A stretch of DNA of 54,727 nt from Parvibaculum sp040390855 (GTDB taxonomy: Bacteria > Pseudomonadota > Alphaproteobacteria > Parvibaculales > Parvibaculaceae), in assembly GCA_040390855.1 (NCBI GenBank), contig JAZJXO010000030.1, positions 1 to 54,727 on the forward strand, written 5' to 3'. Shown one piece after another: positions 33,660 to 42,780 of the stretch; the stretch's first letter is position 1; each line of letters starts with the position of its first letter. The translations under genes were made by a program, and so were the position numbers. The notes below the pieces were generated by a model. The model was not told the DNA's origin. It did not search any database and saw nothing but the letters and a program-made list of their open reading frames with translations.

Positions 33660-35478
33660 GTGCGCCTGCAACGAGCCAGCGTGTGAACCGTTCTTTGAAA
33701 TTGCGGGGACTCACGAGATCAAGACGCGCGAGACAATCATCAATCTTTGATGAGTCCGCCGTCATCCCGCGCAAAGCAAGCCCGACAAGCTGCAACGGCT
33801 TTGCCGATTTCAAGATTTGTAACGCTGGCAGCAAGCGCTGCTCGACATCGGTGAAATCCGTACCGGAGGGAAAGACCGGAAGCTCGCCCTGAGCGGCGAG
33901 TTCCGTGAGCGCTTCGCCGATCCGTTCCGGTGTGTTGTGACGGTGCGCTTCAGGGATTTCATAGTCGCTTGCGATTTTCTTTGCCGCTTTGGCTTGCGCA
34001 AGCAATGCAGGCTGAAACCGTGAATCCGCAATGGCGAGCATCGCGGCAATCACCTCTGCGTCGGATTTGCCACGCAGATCGGCAACGCCGTATTCCGTGA
34101 CGATCATGTCACGCAGATGGCGCGGCACAGTCTGGTGTCCATAGGACCAGAGAATGTTCGAGACGAGCTTGCCTTGCGCAAAGCGGGTGGAACTGAGCGT
34201 CAGCACAGAGCGCGCGCCTTCAAGCTCGAATGCTTGGGCGACAAAATTATATTGCCCGCCGACGCCGCTCACCACGCGCCCGTCTTCCAACGCGTCGGAG
34301 ACCGCAGCGCCCAATAGCGTTGCCATCATGGTATTGTTGACAAAACGCGCCTTGACGCGCTGGCGGCGTTTTTCCGTTTCGTCGCCATAAAGATCATTGG
34401 TGAAAGACACCGCCGTCATTTTCAGTTTTGCGAGCAGTCCCGCGTCCATTTCGCGCAAGGTTTTATAAAACGCGCGTGTGCCGAGGAAAAATGCTGCGTG
34501 AAGAAGGGCCCCGCCTGCTTCGCGTTTCAGGACGCCCGCCTTGATGAGCGAGAGGAAACCATCGACAAACATTTCACTGACGCCGTAAAGACCTTCAATA
34601 AACGGCGCGTCTTCGCCCGCACGCACATCGAGCCGTGCAGCCGCGCGGCGAAACAGATCATTCTTCTGGTGGCGCAGCCCCATCGCGTGAACGAGCGCGT
34701 CGGCCTGCTTGCCGATGCCGATCTGCAATGTGCCGCCGTCGGGAATGAGGCGCGCGACATGGATGCCGGTTGCATATTCGGTGATGCTCACAGGCTCCTT
34801 GGGCGCGGAGAAGAGATCAAATTCACCCGCCGGATTGTCGAGCATATGAGTAAAATGATCCGCCGCAAGATCACCCTCGCCCGGCATGAAGGGCAATCCG
34901 GAATTGACCTCGCCGATAAATCTGAACGAAGCCCGCCCCTCCGCCCGCGCCCTGAGCATGTCGAGCGTCGTGTCGGTGTTGCAACTGAGACTATAGCGCG
35001 TCTCGCCATTGACGGCCTTCTTCGCAACCAGTTGCGCGATGACATTGACACCCTGATCAATCAGATAGCGCGAAGCATGTGTGTAATTGGCTGAAATGTA
35101 GTTCTGTTGTGCCACAGGCACATTGAGCCAACGACCGGCGAGAAAGAAAAACTCGTTGACCTCTATATTAGCGGGCAGTTTTCCTGAACGCTGATCCTGC
35201 GCATAGGCGAGCGCCGGATAATTGCCGAAGACGCGCTTGGCAAAAGGTTCGAGAAAACGTCGCTCCAGATCGCCGGAAGCACGCGGCACTTCAGGCGTCA
35301 GCGCCGTAAATATTTTTAGGCGGATCGAAGGGTCCGCCACGGCGCGCGCGTAAAGCGCATTGGCAATCGTATTGGCTTTGCCAAGGCCGAGCGGCAGACC
35401 CAGCACAATGTTTTTACCCACATCGGCAATGATCGCATCGACGATTTTGTCAGCGTCCGTAAACAGAAAATCACGCAT
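33643..35478 (-). CDS. Acetyl-CoA hydrolase/transferase family protein
   Basis: A 611-residue CoA-transferase-like protein. The N-terminal half has the GLPLGLGKANTIANALYARA glycine-rich loop (about residues 30-50). The second half is the acetyl-CoA hydrolase/transferase C-terminal domain, with EYGVADLRGKSDAEVIAAM (about 458-476) and GVGGQYNFVAQA (about 400). The family moves CoA between carboxylates such as acetate, butyrate or 4-hydroxybutyrate, or hydrolyses acetyl-CoA. Its 611 residues are longer than 4-hydroxybutyrate CoA-transferases (about 430), as in one subgroup of large proteobacterial forms. Three bases upstream is the stop of the thioesterase gene, so the two are cotranscribed and both handle acyl-CoA. 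Confidence 0.84.
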   Translation of the reverse strand: MRDFLFTDADKIVDAIIADVGKNIVLGLPLGLGKANTIANALYARAVADPSIRLKIFTALTPEVPRASGDLERRFLEPFAKRVFGNYPALAYAQDQRSGKLPANIEVNEFFFLAGRWLNVPVAQQNYISANYTHASRYLIDQGVNVIAQLVAKKAVNGETRYSLSCNTDTTLDMLRARAEGRASFRFIGEVNSGLPFMPGEGDLAADHFTHMLDNPAGEFDLFSAPKEPVSITEYATGIHVARLIPDGGTLQIGIGKQADALVHAMGLRHQKNDLFRRAAARLDVRAGEDAPFIEGLYGVSEMFVDGFLSLIKAGVLKREAGGALLHAAFFLGTRAFYKTLREMDAGLLAKLKMTAVSFTNDLYGDETEKRRQRVKARFVNNTMMATLLGAAVSDALEDGRVVSGVGGQYNFVAQAFELEGARSVLTLSSTRFAQGKLVSNILWSYGHQTVPRHLRDMIVTEYGVADLRGKSDAEVIAAMLAIADSRFQPALLAQAKAAKKIASDYEIPEAHRHNTPERIGEALTELAAQGELPVFPSGTDFTDVEQRLLPALQILKSAKPLQLVGLALRGMTADSSKIDDCLARLDLVSPRNFKERFTRWLVAGALMPSL

Positions 35479-35480
35479 TT

Positions 35481-35885
35481 TTATGACGCCTGCCCGTCGA
35501 TGGCCTTGGGGTGACCCGCATCGTCAATGGCCACGTAGGTGAACTTGCCTTGCGTGACGAGAACCGGCGATGTCTCGTTGCGCCGGAGCGCCCATGCCTC
35601 GATGCTCACCGCAACCGACGTGTTGCCGACGCGGAGAATGTCGACATAGATCGCAACGACATCACCGACATAGACCGGCTTTTTGAAACTCATCGCGTCA
35701 ACCGCGACCGTCACGCAACGGCTTCTGCTGCGCTTCGACACCGTGATCTCGCCTGCCATATCCATCTGGCCGAGCAACCAGCCGCCGAATATATCGCCGT
35801 TCGCATTGGTATCGGCGGGCATGGCGAGAACGCGGATCGCGAGTTCGCCGCTGGGTGTTATCGGTACGTCGGGGGATGGGGGCAC
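35481..35885 (-). CDS. Acyl-CoA thioesterase, YciA-like hotdog protein
   Basis: A 134-residue single-hotdog thioesterase. NANGDIFGGWLLGQMDMAG (about residues 27-45) contains the catalytic Asp-Gly turn and helix of YciA/BACH enzymes, and VDAMSFKKPVYVGDVV (about 63-78) is the second conserved block. Such enzymes cleave acyl-CoA to free acid and CoA and hexamerise. The start is GTG 35885; no strong ribosome site was seen, so translation may start weakly or at a nearby codon. It is 2 bases from the CoA-transferase start. Together the two suggest control of acyl-CoA and CoA levels. Confidence 0.88.
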   Translation of the reverse strand: MPPSPDVPITPSGELAIRVLAMPADTNANGDIFGGWLLGQMDMAGEITVSKRSRSRCVTVAVDAMSFKKPVYVGDVVAIYVDILRVGNTSVAVSIEAWALRRNETSPVLVTQGKFTYVAIDDAGHPKAIDGQAS

Positions 35886-35977
35886 GGGACACCGTTCGTG
35901 TTTTTAATGTGCTGGGAAGTATAGTGCTACAAGCAGAGAATGTCAGAGAAGAAGAAAGCCCCCGACGCTCCAACAAA

Positions 35978-36007
35978 AAAGCCGATGCGATTGCTCGCAC
36001 CGGCTTT
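35978..36007 (-). terminator. Rho-independent terminator of the aldehyde dehydrogenase gene
   Basis: AAAGCCG (35978-35984) pairs with CGGCTTT (36001-36007). Inside, TGCGA pairs with TCGCA around a 4-base TTGC loop, with one A/C mismatch between the two stems. On the minus strand the hairpin runs into six T residues. It lies 22 bases past the dehydrogenase stop and also separates it from the thioesterase gene. Confidence 0.88.
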
Positions 36008-36029
36008 GCGTGTTTGACCCGCCGAAAAC

Positions 36030-37457
36030 CTAGGCGGCGTTGTAGCCGAGCACGGCTTTGACTTCGAGGAATTCTTCGAAACCGAATTCGCCCCATTCGC
36101 GACCATTGCCGGACTGCTTGTAGCCGCCGAAAGGTGCGTTAAGGTCGGGACCGGCGAGGTTGAGATGCACATTGCCAGTGCGCAGACGCGAGGCAACCTT
36201 TTTGGCATGTGCGGGTTCACCCTGCACGTAGCCCGAAAGGCCGTAGACCGTATCGTTCGCAATCGAGATCGCGTCTTCTTCGTCCTTATAGGGAAGGATC
36301 GAGAGGACCGGCCCGAAGATTTCTTCGCGCGCGATGGTCATGTCGTTCGACACATTCGCAAAAACGGTCGGACGCACGAAGTAGCCTTTGTTGAGGCCGG
36401 TCGGACGGCCAGTGCCGCCGGTGACGAGCGTCGCGCCTTCGTCGATGCCCTTCTGGATGAGGCCCTGGATTTTGTCGAACTGAACGTCGGAGACGACGGG
36501 GCCCATCATAATGCCTTCGGCTGTGGGATCGCCCACCGTCACCATTTCGGCAGCCGCCTTGGCAATGGCAATGGCTTCGTCCTGACGCTTGGCGGGAACG
36601 AGCATACGCGTCGGCGCGTTGCAGGACTGGCCGGAGTTCGCCATCATGCCGAGCACGGAACCGGTGATCGCCTTTTTGAAGTCCGCATCGTCGAGAACGA
36701 TGTTGGCCGACTTGCCGCCGAGTTCGAGCGCAACGCGCTTCACGGTTTCGGCAGCGGCTTTGGACACGAGAATGCCCGCACGGGTCGAACCTGTGAAGGA
36801 CACCATGTCCACATCGGGATGTGACGACATGGGTGAGCCGACTGCCGGACCGTCTCCGTTGATGAGGTTGAACACACCTGCAGGCACGCCCGCTTCGTGC
36901 ATCACTTCAGCAAAGAGATAAGCGTTGATCGGTGCAACTTCCGACGGTTTCAGAACCATCGTGCAGCCGACGGCGAGCGCCGGTGCCACTTTGCAGGCGA
37001 TCTGGTTGATCGGCCAGTTCCAGGGTGTGATGAAAGCGCAGACGCCGACAGGCTCGCGCACGATGCGCGTATTGCCCTTGTCGTGTTCGAATTCATAGGT
37101 CTTCAGGAGTTCAAGATTGGTATTGAAATGCGCAATGCCCATCGCGGCCTGAGCCTGCATGGAGAGCTTTGTCGGCGCGCCCATTTCCGATGTGATCGCC
37201 GCGGCGATTTCCGGATAGCGCTTCTGATAGACCGCCATGATCGACTGCAGAAGTTCGATGCGTTCCTGCTTTGTCGTGTTGGAAAATTTCGGGAAGGCGG
37301 CTTTCGCGGCGGCGACAGCCTTGTTCACGTCAGCAGCCGAACCCATGCTGATCTTTGCAAAGGCTTCTTCGGTCGCCGGATTGATGACGTCGAGTGTCTT
37401 CGGTGTGACCGGATCAACCCATTTGCCATCAATATAAAACTTCAGATAATCAGCCAT
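36030..37457 (-). CDS. NAD(P)-dependent aldehyde dehydrogenase
   Basis: A 475-residue aldehyde dehydrogenase. It has the cofactor-site FTGSTRAG (about residues 222-229), the general base Glu in LELGGKSANIVLDDAD (near 245) and the nucleophile Cys in NSGQSCNAPTRM (near 279). A later EEIFGPVLSILPY motif binds the cofactor. It oxidises an aldehyde to the acid. The sequence resembles the broad group that includes betaine, lactaldehyde and 3-succinoylsemialdehyde-pyridine dehydrogenases, so the substrate is open. ATG 37457 is preceded by GGAGAG. It is divergent from the GMC oxidoreductase gene, which produces aldehydes or ketones, so a joint pathway is possible. Confidence 0.92.
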   Translation of the reverse strand: MADYLKFYIDGKWVDPVTPKTLDVINPATEEAFAKISMGSAADVNKAVAAAKAAFPKFSNTTKQERIELLQSIMAVYQKRYPEIAAAITSEMGAPTKLSMQAQAAMGIAHFNTNLELLKTYEFEHDKGNTRIVREPVGVCAFITPWNWPINQIACKVAPALAVGCTMVLKPSEVAPINAYLFAEVMHEAGVPAGVFNLINGDGPAVGSPMSSHPDVDMVSFTGSTRAGILVSKAAAETVKRVALELGGKSANIVLDDADFKKAITGSVLGMMANSGQSCNAPTRMLVPAKRQDEAIAIAKAAAEMVTVGDPTAEGIMMGPVVSDVQFDKIQGLIQKGIDEGATLVTGGTGRPTGLNKGYFVRPTVFANVSNDMTIAREEIFGPVLSILPYKDEEDAISIANDTVYGLSGYVQGEPAHAKKVASRLRTGNVHLNLAGPDLNAPFGGYKQSGNGREWGEFGFEEFLEVKAVLGYNAA

Positions 37458-37865
37458 GTTTTCTCTCCGTTTGGATGCGATTTCCCTGAACCTGCACAGG
37501 CCCCGCCATAATTTGCAAATGCCGGAGACTGCCCGTTAGCCGGGGGCGTTCTTGATTGGCAGAGAAACTGACACATTGATCGGAAAGGCTCAAGGGAGGC
37601 GGGACCGAAAGGCAAAGGATTCGCGCTTCAAATAGAGCCATCGCCCCGCAAAACCGGCCAAATACGGCCACCCTAATTTTTAGATTGCGCCCTAAATTTG
37701 ACAAGCTAATGAAGAATACCAAACTGGCCAATCCACTTAACTTCGGATTCGGCCATTCAGCTTTGGTTCAGGTCCAACCCGCTCTTATGCGACAGGCCGG
37801 ACAAAAGACGAGAGATAACCCTGAACATAACGGGGTTTTGAAGAACAGGCGGAAAGCGGGCACAT
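37458..37865. promoter_or_regulatory. Divergent 408-base promoter region (ALDH / GMC oxidoreductase)
   Basis: No gene is seen here. The middle (37650-37750) is AT-rich and contains repeated GGCCA and CCCTAA words (for example around 37654-37690), which could be regulator sites but are short. A weak hairpin AACCC/GGGTT followed by TTTG lies at 37817-37840, just before the GMC start, and could be an attenuator. No tRNA or small RNA was recognised. Confidence 0.5.
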
Positions 37866-39404
37866 ATGTTTATCGACGGACGGCAGGTGCCCGACGGCAC
37901 CGTCATAGACACAGATATTGCCATTATCGGCGCAGGCGCGGCGGGTATTACGCTTACGCAATCGCTGGCCGACAAATCCATGACAGTCACACTTATCGAA
38001 AGCGGCGGCTTCGATTTCGATCCGGACACGCAGATGCTCTATGAGGGCGAAAGCGTCGGCGTGCCTTACCCGCTTGATGCCTCGCGGCTTCGCTATTTCG
38101 GCGGCTCGACAAACCATTGGGGCGGCTGGTGCCGTCCGATGCAGCCCATCGACTTTGAGCAGCGTGACTGGGTGCCCCATTCCGGCTGGCCCATCACCTA
38201 TGAAGATCTGCGGCCCTATTACGAGCGCGCCAACCCCGTCGTCCAGATCGGCCCCTTTCAATACAACAACGCTGAATGGTGGTCGGACAATGGTAAATAC
38301 GCGCCGCTGCCGCTGCCCGGTGGCGAAGTGACGACACGCTGGTTTGAATACAGCCCGCCCACACGCTTCGGCTGGCTTTATCGCAAAGCTATCGACAATT
38401 CCAAGAACGTCACCGCGTATCTCAACTCCAACGTGATGGAAATCGTGCCAACTGCCGACGCTTCGCATGTTGAAAAACTGCGCGTCGGCACGCTCTCGGG
38501 CAAACGCTTCGAGGTGCGCTCCAAACTCGTCATCCTTGCCACCGGCGGCATCGAGAATGCGCGCATGTTGCTCCTGTCAAACAGCGTCGAAAAGAAGGGC
38601 CTCGGCAACAGCCATGATGTGGTCGGGCGCTATTTCATGGAGCACCCCCATGTGGACCGTCCCGCCGAAATCCTGCTGCCGGATCCAAGCGTGGTGACGC
38701 CTTACTACAAGACCTACACAAAACTCGGCGGGGCCTCGATCCGCGCGGTCTTCATGTTCACCGACGAATATCTGCGCGCCCAGCGCCGTCTCGGCACGGT
38801 GATGACTTTCTATGAAGCACAGGAAATCCGCACCGACGACACCTATGAAAAAGCAGACCCCGTGAGCCAGCGCCAGCTTGAGCCCGACATTCTGCAACTG
38901 ATGCGCTCGGCAAGCGGCAACAAGTCGGACGGCCCCCTCGTCGGCAAGCGCTATGGCACGGGCTGCGCCACCGAACAGGCACCGAACCCGATGAGCCGCA
39001 TCACGCTGTCGGACAAGAAAGATGCGCTGGGCCTTAACCAAAGCAGGATGGACTGGCGGCTCACCAATGCCGACCGCGACAACCTGCGCAAAAATCTTGA
39101 AGCACTGGCCCGCGCTTTCGGCCAATGGGGCGAGGGCACTGTCCGTATTCTCTTCAAAGACAAAGACCAGTGGGATGAGGCCGAAGGCTGGGGCAATCAT
39201 CATATGGGCACGACGCGCATGTCAGGCGACCCGCGCAAAGGCGTGGTGGACGCCAACTGCAAAGTGCACGGGATCGACAATCTCTACGTCGCAGGAAGTT
39301 CGGTCTTTACGACATCGGCGACGGTCAATCCGACACTGACCATCGTGGCGCTCGCGCTGCGCCTATCCGACCATGTGCAGCAACGACTGACGGGAGGGGC
39401 ATGA
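37866..39404 (+). CDS. GMC-family FAD oxidoreductase
   Basis: A 512-residue GMC oxidoreductase. The FAD-binding GAGAAG is at residues 22-27, with an acidic end of the second strand (LIESGG). The active-site region NHHMGTTRMSGDP is near residue 445, and a closing NPTLTIVALALRLSDH holds the Asn that pairs with the catalytic His. GMC enzymes oxidise alcohols, sugars or sterols. The protein lacks a signal peptide, while its partner has a Tat-like one. The partner's start (39401) overlaps the GMC stop by four bases. In known dehydrogenases of this type (fructose or gluconate dehydrogenases) a small Tat subunit pairs with the GMC subunit and a cytochrome c, so the large subunit may be exported with it. 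No cytochrome c gene is present here. Confidence 0.9.
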   Translation: MFIDGRQVPDGTVIDTDIAIIGAGAAGITLTQSLADKSMTVTLIESGGFDFDPDTQMLYEGESVGVPYPLDASRLRYFGGSTNHWGGWCRPMQPIDFEQRDWVPHSGWPITYEDLRPYYERANPVVQIGPFQYNNAEWWSDNGKYAPLPLPGGEVTTRWFEYSPPTRFGWLYRKAIDNSKNVTAYLNSNVMEIVPTADASHVEKLRVGTLSGKRFEVRSKLVILATGGIENARMLLLSNSVEKKGLGNSHDVVGRYFMEHPHVDRPAEILLPDPSVVTPYYKTYTKLGGASIRAVFMFTDEYLRAQRRLGTVMTFYEAQEIRTDDTYEKADPVSQRQLEPDILQLMRSASGNKSDGPLVGKRYGTGCATEQAPNPMSRITLSDKKDALGLNQSRMDWRLTNADRDNLRKNLEALARAFGQWGEGTVRILFKDKDQWDEAEGWGNHHMGTTRMSGDPRKGVVDANCKVHGIDNLYVAGSSVFTTSATVNPTLTIVALALRLSDHVQQRLTGGA

Positions 39405-39907
39405 TCATGGCTACCTCGCAGCACGACAACCACGATCAGGGCCATGGACAGCCCCACGGGCAGGGGCACGACACCCATGACGACACGCCCGCCCTGTCAC
39501 GCCGTAACATTCTGATCCTTGGTGGCGTTGCGCTCGCAGCCGCTGTGCTGCCGCTCGCTTTTCCGCGCTTCGAGCCGGACAGCCGCGCGCTTGCCTTGGC
39601 GCTTGCTGGCCTCTTTGTCGATATGGATGCCGCCGCGCGTCTCGGCCGCGAATGGCGCTTGAAAAGCACCGGGCCAAGTGAACCGCATGTGATTGCCGCT
39701 TCCATCGGCAAACGACTGGTGCCACAGGGCTTGACCAATGGAAGCTCATCCGACGAGTTGCGCGCCGCTCTCATCGCCCGCATCCGGCAGGACTATGCCG
39801 CAAATGACATGGTCGGCATCAGCGGCTGGCAACTCGCGCGCACTTCCGCCGAGCTTTGTGCGCTGGCGGCCAGTATCGCCGACGACAGCCAGGAAGAACC
39901 CGCATGA
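39401..39907 (+). CDS. Small Tat-exported subunit of GMC dehydrogenase, His-rich N-terminus
   Basis: A 168-residue protein. The first 30 residues contain six His in a short span (HDNH, HGQPHGQGHDTH). Then comes a Tat-like signal SRRNILILGGVALAAAVLPLAF (twin Arg followed by a hydrophobic stretch), then about 110 residues of mixed helices. Layout and position match the gluconate 2-dehydrogenase subunit 3 / fructose dehydrogenase small-subunit group, although I see no catalytic residue. It probably carries the GMC subunit through the Tat pore and stabilises it. The start overlaps the GMC stop (ATGA). The His-rich tract before a Tat signal is unusual and may bind metal or be a linker. Confidence 0.75.
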   Translation: MIMATSQHDNHDQGHGQPHGQGHDTHDDTPALSRRNILILGGVALAAAVLPLAFPRFEPDSRALALALAGLFVDMDAAARLGREWRLKSTGPSEPHVIAASIGKRLVPQGLTNGSSSDELRAALIARIRQDYAANDMVGISGWQLARTSAELCALAASIADDSQEEPA

Positions 39908-39916
39908 CCAGATCGG

Positions 39917-40672
39917 CTAGGTACCGGTTGCTTCAGACGACGACCTCTTGCGGCTAACCAGCACAATGCAAAAAATCAACACGCAAAAAAGCACGGCTGA
40001 CGATCCAATCGTGCCAAAACCAAGACCGCCCTTTTCATGTGTCTTGGTCAAAAGATCACCAACAGTCGCACCCAAAGGCCGTGTCAGAACAAAGGCTCCC
40101 CAGAACAACGCTGTGCGTGAAATAGGGGTAAAGTAATATGCCGCCACAATAGCGGCAATGATTGCCGAAATGAGCAATGCGCCACCGGCAAAGCCAAGAC
40201 CGGAACTGTCGGCCAAAAAATCGCCCAGTGCTGTGCCGAGTGTGTTCGATACCAGAATGGCCGCCCAGTAAAAGCTTTCAACTCTGAAGTTTCGGATATT
40301 GGCGACCGAGAGCGACCCAACGCTGAAACGCCAGACGGCTAGAATAACAAGAAGCAGGCTCAAAAGCATCGCCGAGCCGGCGACATACCCCATGCCAAGC
40401 GAACGATCAACATAGTCTGACATCGTGGTCCCAGCGGTGCTGGTCGACAAAATCACAGCCCAGTAAAGTAAAGGATGAAATGACCTCACCGAGAGTTGCG
40501 CAATCAATGTCGCGAAAAAAATGCTGAGCAGAATGAGTGAGCTCATTGCGTAGCCGACATTGAGTGTCATTGAGACGAGATCACCAGCTGTCTCGCCGAG
40601 CGTCGTCGCGCAAATCTTCATGATCCAAAACGACAAGGTGACCGCGGCGACTTTATTTACGGAATCTTTCAT
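39917..40672 (-). CDS. COG4705-type membrane protein with four internal repeats
   Basis: A 251-residue protein with about eight hydrophobic segments. The same motif occurs four times: TTLGETAGDL (near residue 22), STAGTTMSDYV (near 79), NTLGTALGDFL (near 142) and RPLGATVGDLL (near 203). Each has a G-[ATE]-[TA]-x-[GS]-D turn followed by L/V, G and Y/F. The repeat is the mark of the uncharacterised COG4705 family. The acidic turns inside the membrane suggest a cation-linked role. Convergent with the GMC operon; mtgA lies upstream on the same strand. Function unknown. Confidence 0.84.
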   Translation of the reverse strand: MKDSVNKVAAVTLSFWIMKICATTLGETAGDLVSMTLNVGYAMSSLILLSIFFATLIAQLSVRSFHPLLYWAVILSTSTAGTTMSDYVDRSLGMGYVAGSAMLLSLLLVILAVWRFSVGSLSVANIRNFRVESFYWAAILVSNTLGTALGDFLADSSGLGFAGGALLISAIIAAIVAAYYFTPISRTALFWGAFVLTRPLGATVGDLLTKTHEKGGLGFGTIGSSAVLFCVLIFCIVLVSRKRSSSEATGT

Positions 40673-40746
40673 GGAGTTTGCCTGCTGCAGCTAGTGCAGC
40701 GCCTTTTCACTGTGACCTTAATAGGTCTGGGAGATCGTCGAAAGTT

Positions 40747-41478
40747 CTAGAGACAGGGCCCCGAAGCACCGAGGGGGACACTGTTCATTCGCGCGCGAAT
40801 AGTGGCGGCGTGATTGCTCATCCACGGACCAGGATTGTTGGGGCGATAAGTCAGCGGGCTGGGCAAAGCGGCGGCAAGCAAAGCCGCCTGCTGGGCGGAC
40901 AATCGCGCAGCACCGACGCCGAAATAGGCTTGAGCCGCCGCCTCCGCACCGTAAATTCCCGGTCCCCATTCGATCTCGTTGAGATAAAGTTCGAGAATAC
41001 GCCGCTTTGATAACAAGGATTCGAGCCAGACCGTCAGATAAGCCTCGGCTCCTTTGCGCAATAAATTGCGTCCAGGCCAAAGCAGCAAATTCTTCGAGGT
41101 CTGCATACTGATCGTGCTTGCACCAAGTGTGGGCCGCCCTCGTGCATTGCGCTCGATTGCATTGTCTACAGCCACCCAATCGAAACCATGATGCTGACAA
41201 AACTTCCCGTCTTCCGACGCAATGACAGCGCGTTGCAGATTGGGCGAAATATGTGCGAGCGACACCCAGTCCTTCGTGATCCCATAGCCCTCGACAAGAC
41301 GGATGATCATCAGCGGTGTCACAGGTGGTGGCACCACACGATAAGTTATGAAAATAAGAGCGGGAAACACGAACAAGACGAGCAAAAGATTGCCGAGCCA
41401 ACGATTGGGGTTGGTTCTTACAGTCTTTCGACGCATAGGCGGGCGTCGCCACTTGATGCTCAGGCGCTTGTCTTTCAC
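40747..41478 (-). CDS. mtgA: Monofunctional peptidoglycan transglycosylase MtgA
   Basis: A 243-residue GT51 transglycosylase. One N-terminal hydrophobic helix (about residues 30-50) anchors it in the inner membrane. The catalytic Glu is in ASEDGKFCQHHGFDW (near 91), and GASTISMQTSKNL (near 119) and RILELYLNEIEWGPGIYGAEAAAQAYF (about 158-184) are the other GT51 motifs. It polymerises lipid II into glycan strands without a transpeptidase domain. The start is GTG 41478; a second candidate is an ATG 14 codons later. No strong ribosome site marks either. A single gene, with the porin terminator upstream. Confidence 0.92.
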   Translation of the reverse strand: MKDKRLSIKWRRPPMRRKTVRTNPNRWLGNLLLVLFVFPALIFITYRVVPPPVTPLMIIRLVEGYGITKDWVSLAHISPNLQRAVIASEDGKFCQHHGFDWVAVDNAIERNARGRPTLGASTISMQTSKNLLLWPGRNLLRKGAEAYLTVWLESLLSKRRILELYLNEIEWGPGIYGAEAAAQAYFGVGAARLSAQQAALLAAALPSPLTYRPNNPGPWMSNHAATIRARMNSVPLGASGPCL

Positions 41479-41556
41479 GAGTCGGATATTTACCGAAGCC
41501 CATCAAACAGACAAGGGCTCTAGGAAAAACCATTTTGTTCATGCCATGGAAGGAAG

Positions 41557-41587
41557 AAAGAGACGCCGTTGTTAAGGGCGTCTCTTT
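41557..41587 (-). terminator. Rho-independent terminator of the porin gene
   Basis: An 11-bp perfect stem AAAGAGACGCC/GGCGTCTCTTT with a 9-base loop. It lies 8 bases after the porin stop and is followed by C/T-rich sequence on the minus strand. On the plus strand it continues into TTTCC, so it can also stop transcripts running the other way. It prevents read-through into mtgA. Confidence 0.85.
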
Positions 41588-41595
41588 TTCCTGAT

Positions 41596-42780
41596 TCAGA
41601 GCGACACACCCACGCGCAGGCCGAACACGTAATTGTCCTGATCGACAACAATGTCCGTGTCGTCAAAGCCCGGATTGCGGATCCACTGGACCGACGGTGT
41701 GAGGCTCAACTGCGGAAGAACATCATACTTCACGTAGATTTCAGCTTGTGTGCTGTCTGAAAAACCGGCGCCGAGATCATCATTGGCACCTGTCTGCGTG
41801 GCACCGAGACCGGCGACAAGCTCGTCGGTAATATTGCGTTGCAGGGCAGCGCCGACAAACCAGTCAGCCGCCGAGGCGGATTCGTCGGCAAGACCCGCAC
41901 GCAGCGACCAGCCCGTACCGATAGCCGTGCCTTCGAGAACGCCGTAGACGCCTTTGTTGTCGGTCGTGCCGGGTGTCAGATCGACATAGGCATGATCAGC
42001 CGTGTTGACCCAGGCACCGATACGCGCAGCACCGTCATCACCCAGAGCCTCAAGGCCCCAACCGGCTTCAGCAGCGGCGAAGACGCCTTTGCCGGAGCTG
42101 CGGACGTCGAAGAGTTCCGAATAGGTCTTGCTCGGATTGTCACCGAGACCGTTTGTGCTGCCGGCAACGAGCGTCAAGCCCGGCATTGCGCCTTCACCTT
42201 CCGTCGTCATCACCACGCCGAGCGTATAGTCAGGAAATTCGATCGTGGCATTGTGCACGAGCGTCGCATTGACGAACTGCGTGTGCTCGTCACCCATAAT
42301 GGCGCTTGAATCGAGAAAGGCTGTCGTGTCGAGAAGACCGACATTGACGCCGAGGCCACCGAACTGGACTTCGTAATAGGCTTCGGACATCTGGAGACGG
42401 CCATGACCGCTGGAATTGGTCGCCGGTCCGATATTGGCATTGGCGTCGGGCAGGAATGTCGTCACGCCGCTGCTCTTGGGTGTTGTCGACCCTTCGGCAT
42501 GAAGATGTACGCGACCATAACCGAACACAGGAATGGTCATCAGCACTTCAGGACGCAGACCCGCTTCATCATCAATACGACCGTCGCTGGCGGACTGGTA
42601 TGTGCCGATTAACGAGGCTTCGAGTTCGAACTGATCCATCGGATCGGCTGTCGTTGCGGCGGTGGCTTCTGCCCTCTCTTCTGCCTGAACATCCGGGTTT
42701 TGTGCGTAAACAGCAGATGTGGCAAAAAATGTGGCCAGAAAGGCCGGTGCAATCCATTTCAATGTCTGACGAGAAGGCAT
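41596..42780 (-). CDS. Outer-membrane porin, OprB-like beta barrel
   Basis: A 394-residue outer-membrane protein. A signal peptide (residues 1-27, ending SAVYAQ) is followed by a sequence of alternating beta strands and short turns, with a C-terminal aromatic ending near FGLRVGVSL. The layout FGGLGVNVGLLDT ... TFLDSS, with repeated strand-turn pairs, resembles carbohydrate-selective OprB-type porins and other 14- to 18-strand barrels; no clear family signature decides. The chosen ATG 42780 has GGAG at six bases upstream. An in-frame ATG at 42786 touches the GGAG. Transcribed singly with its own terminator; it may be strongly expressed. Confidence 0.75.
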   Translation of the reverse strand: MPSRQTLKWIAPAFLATFFATSAVYAQNPDVQAEERAEATAATTADPMDQFELEASLIGTYQSASDGRIDDEAGLRPEVLMTIPVFGYGRVHLHAEGSTTPKSSGVTTFLPDANANIGPATNSSGHGRLQMSEAYYEVQFGGLGVNVGLLDTTAFLDSSAIMGDEHTQFVNATLVHNATIEFPDYTLGVVMTTEGEGAMPGLTLVAGSTNGLGDNPSKTYSELFDVRSSGKGVFAAAEAGWGLEALGDDGAARIGAWVNTADHAYVDLTPGTTDNKGVYGVLEGTAIGTGWSLRAGLADESASAADWFVGAALQRNITDELVAGLGATQTGANDDLGAGFSDSTQAEIYVKYDVLPQLSLTPSVQWIRNPGFDDTDIVVDQDNYVFGLRVGVSL

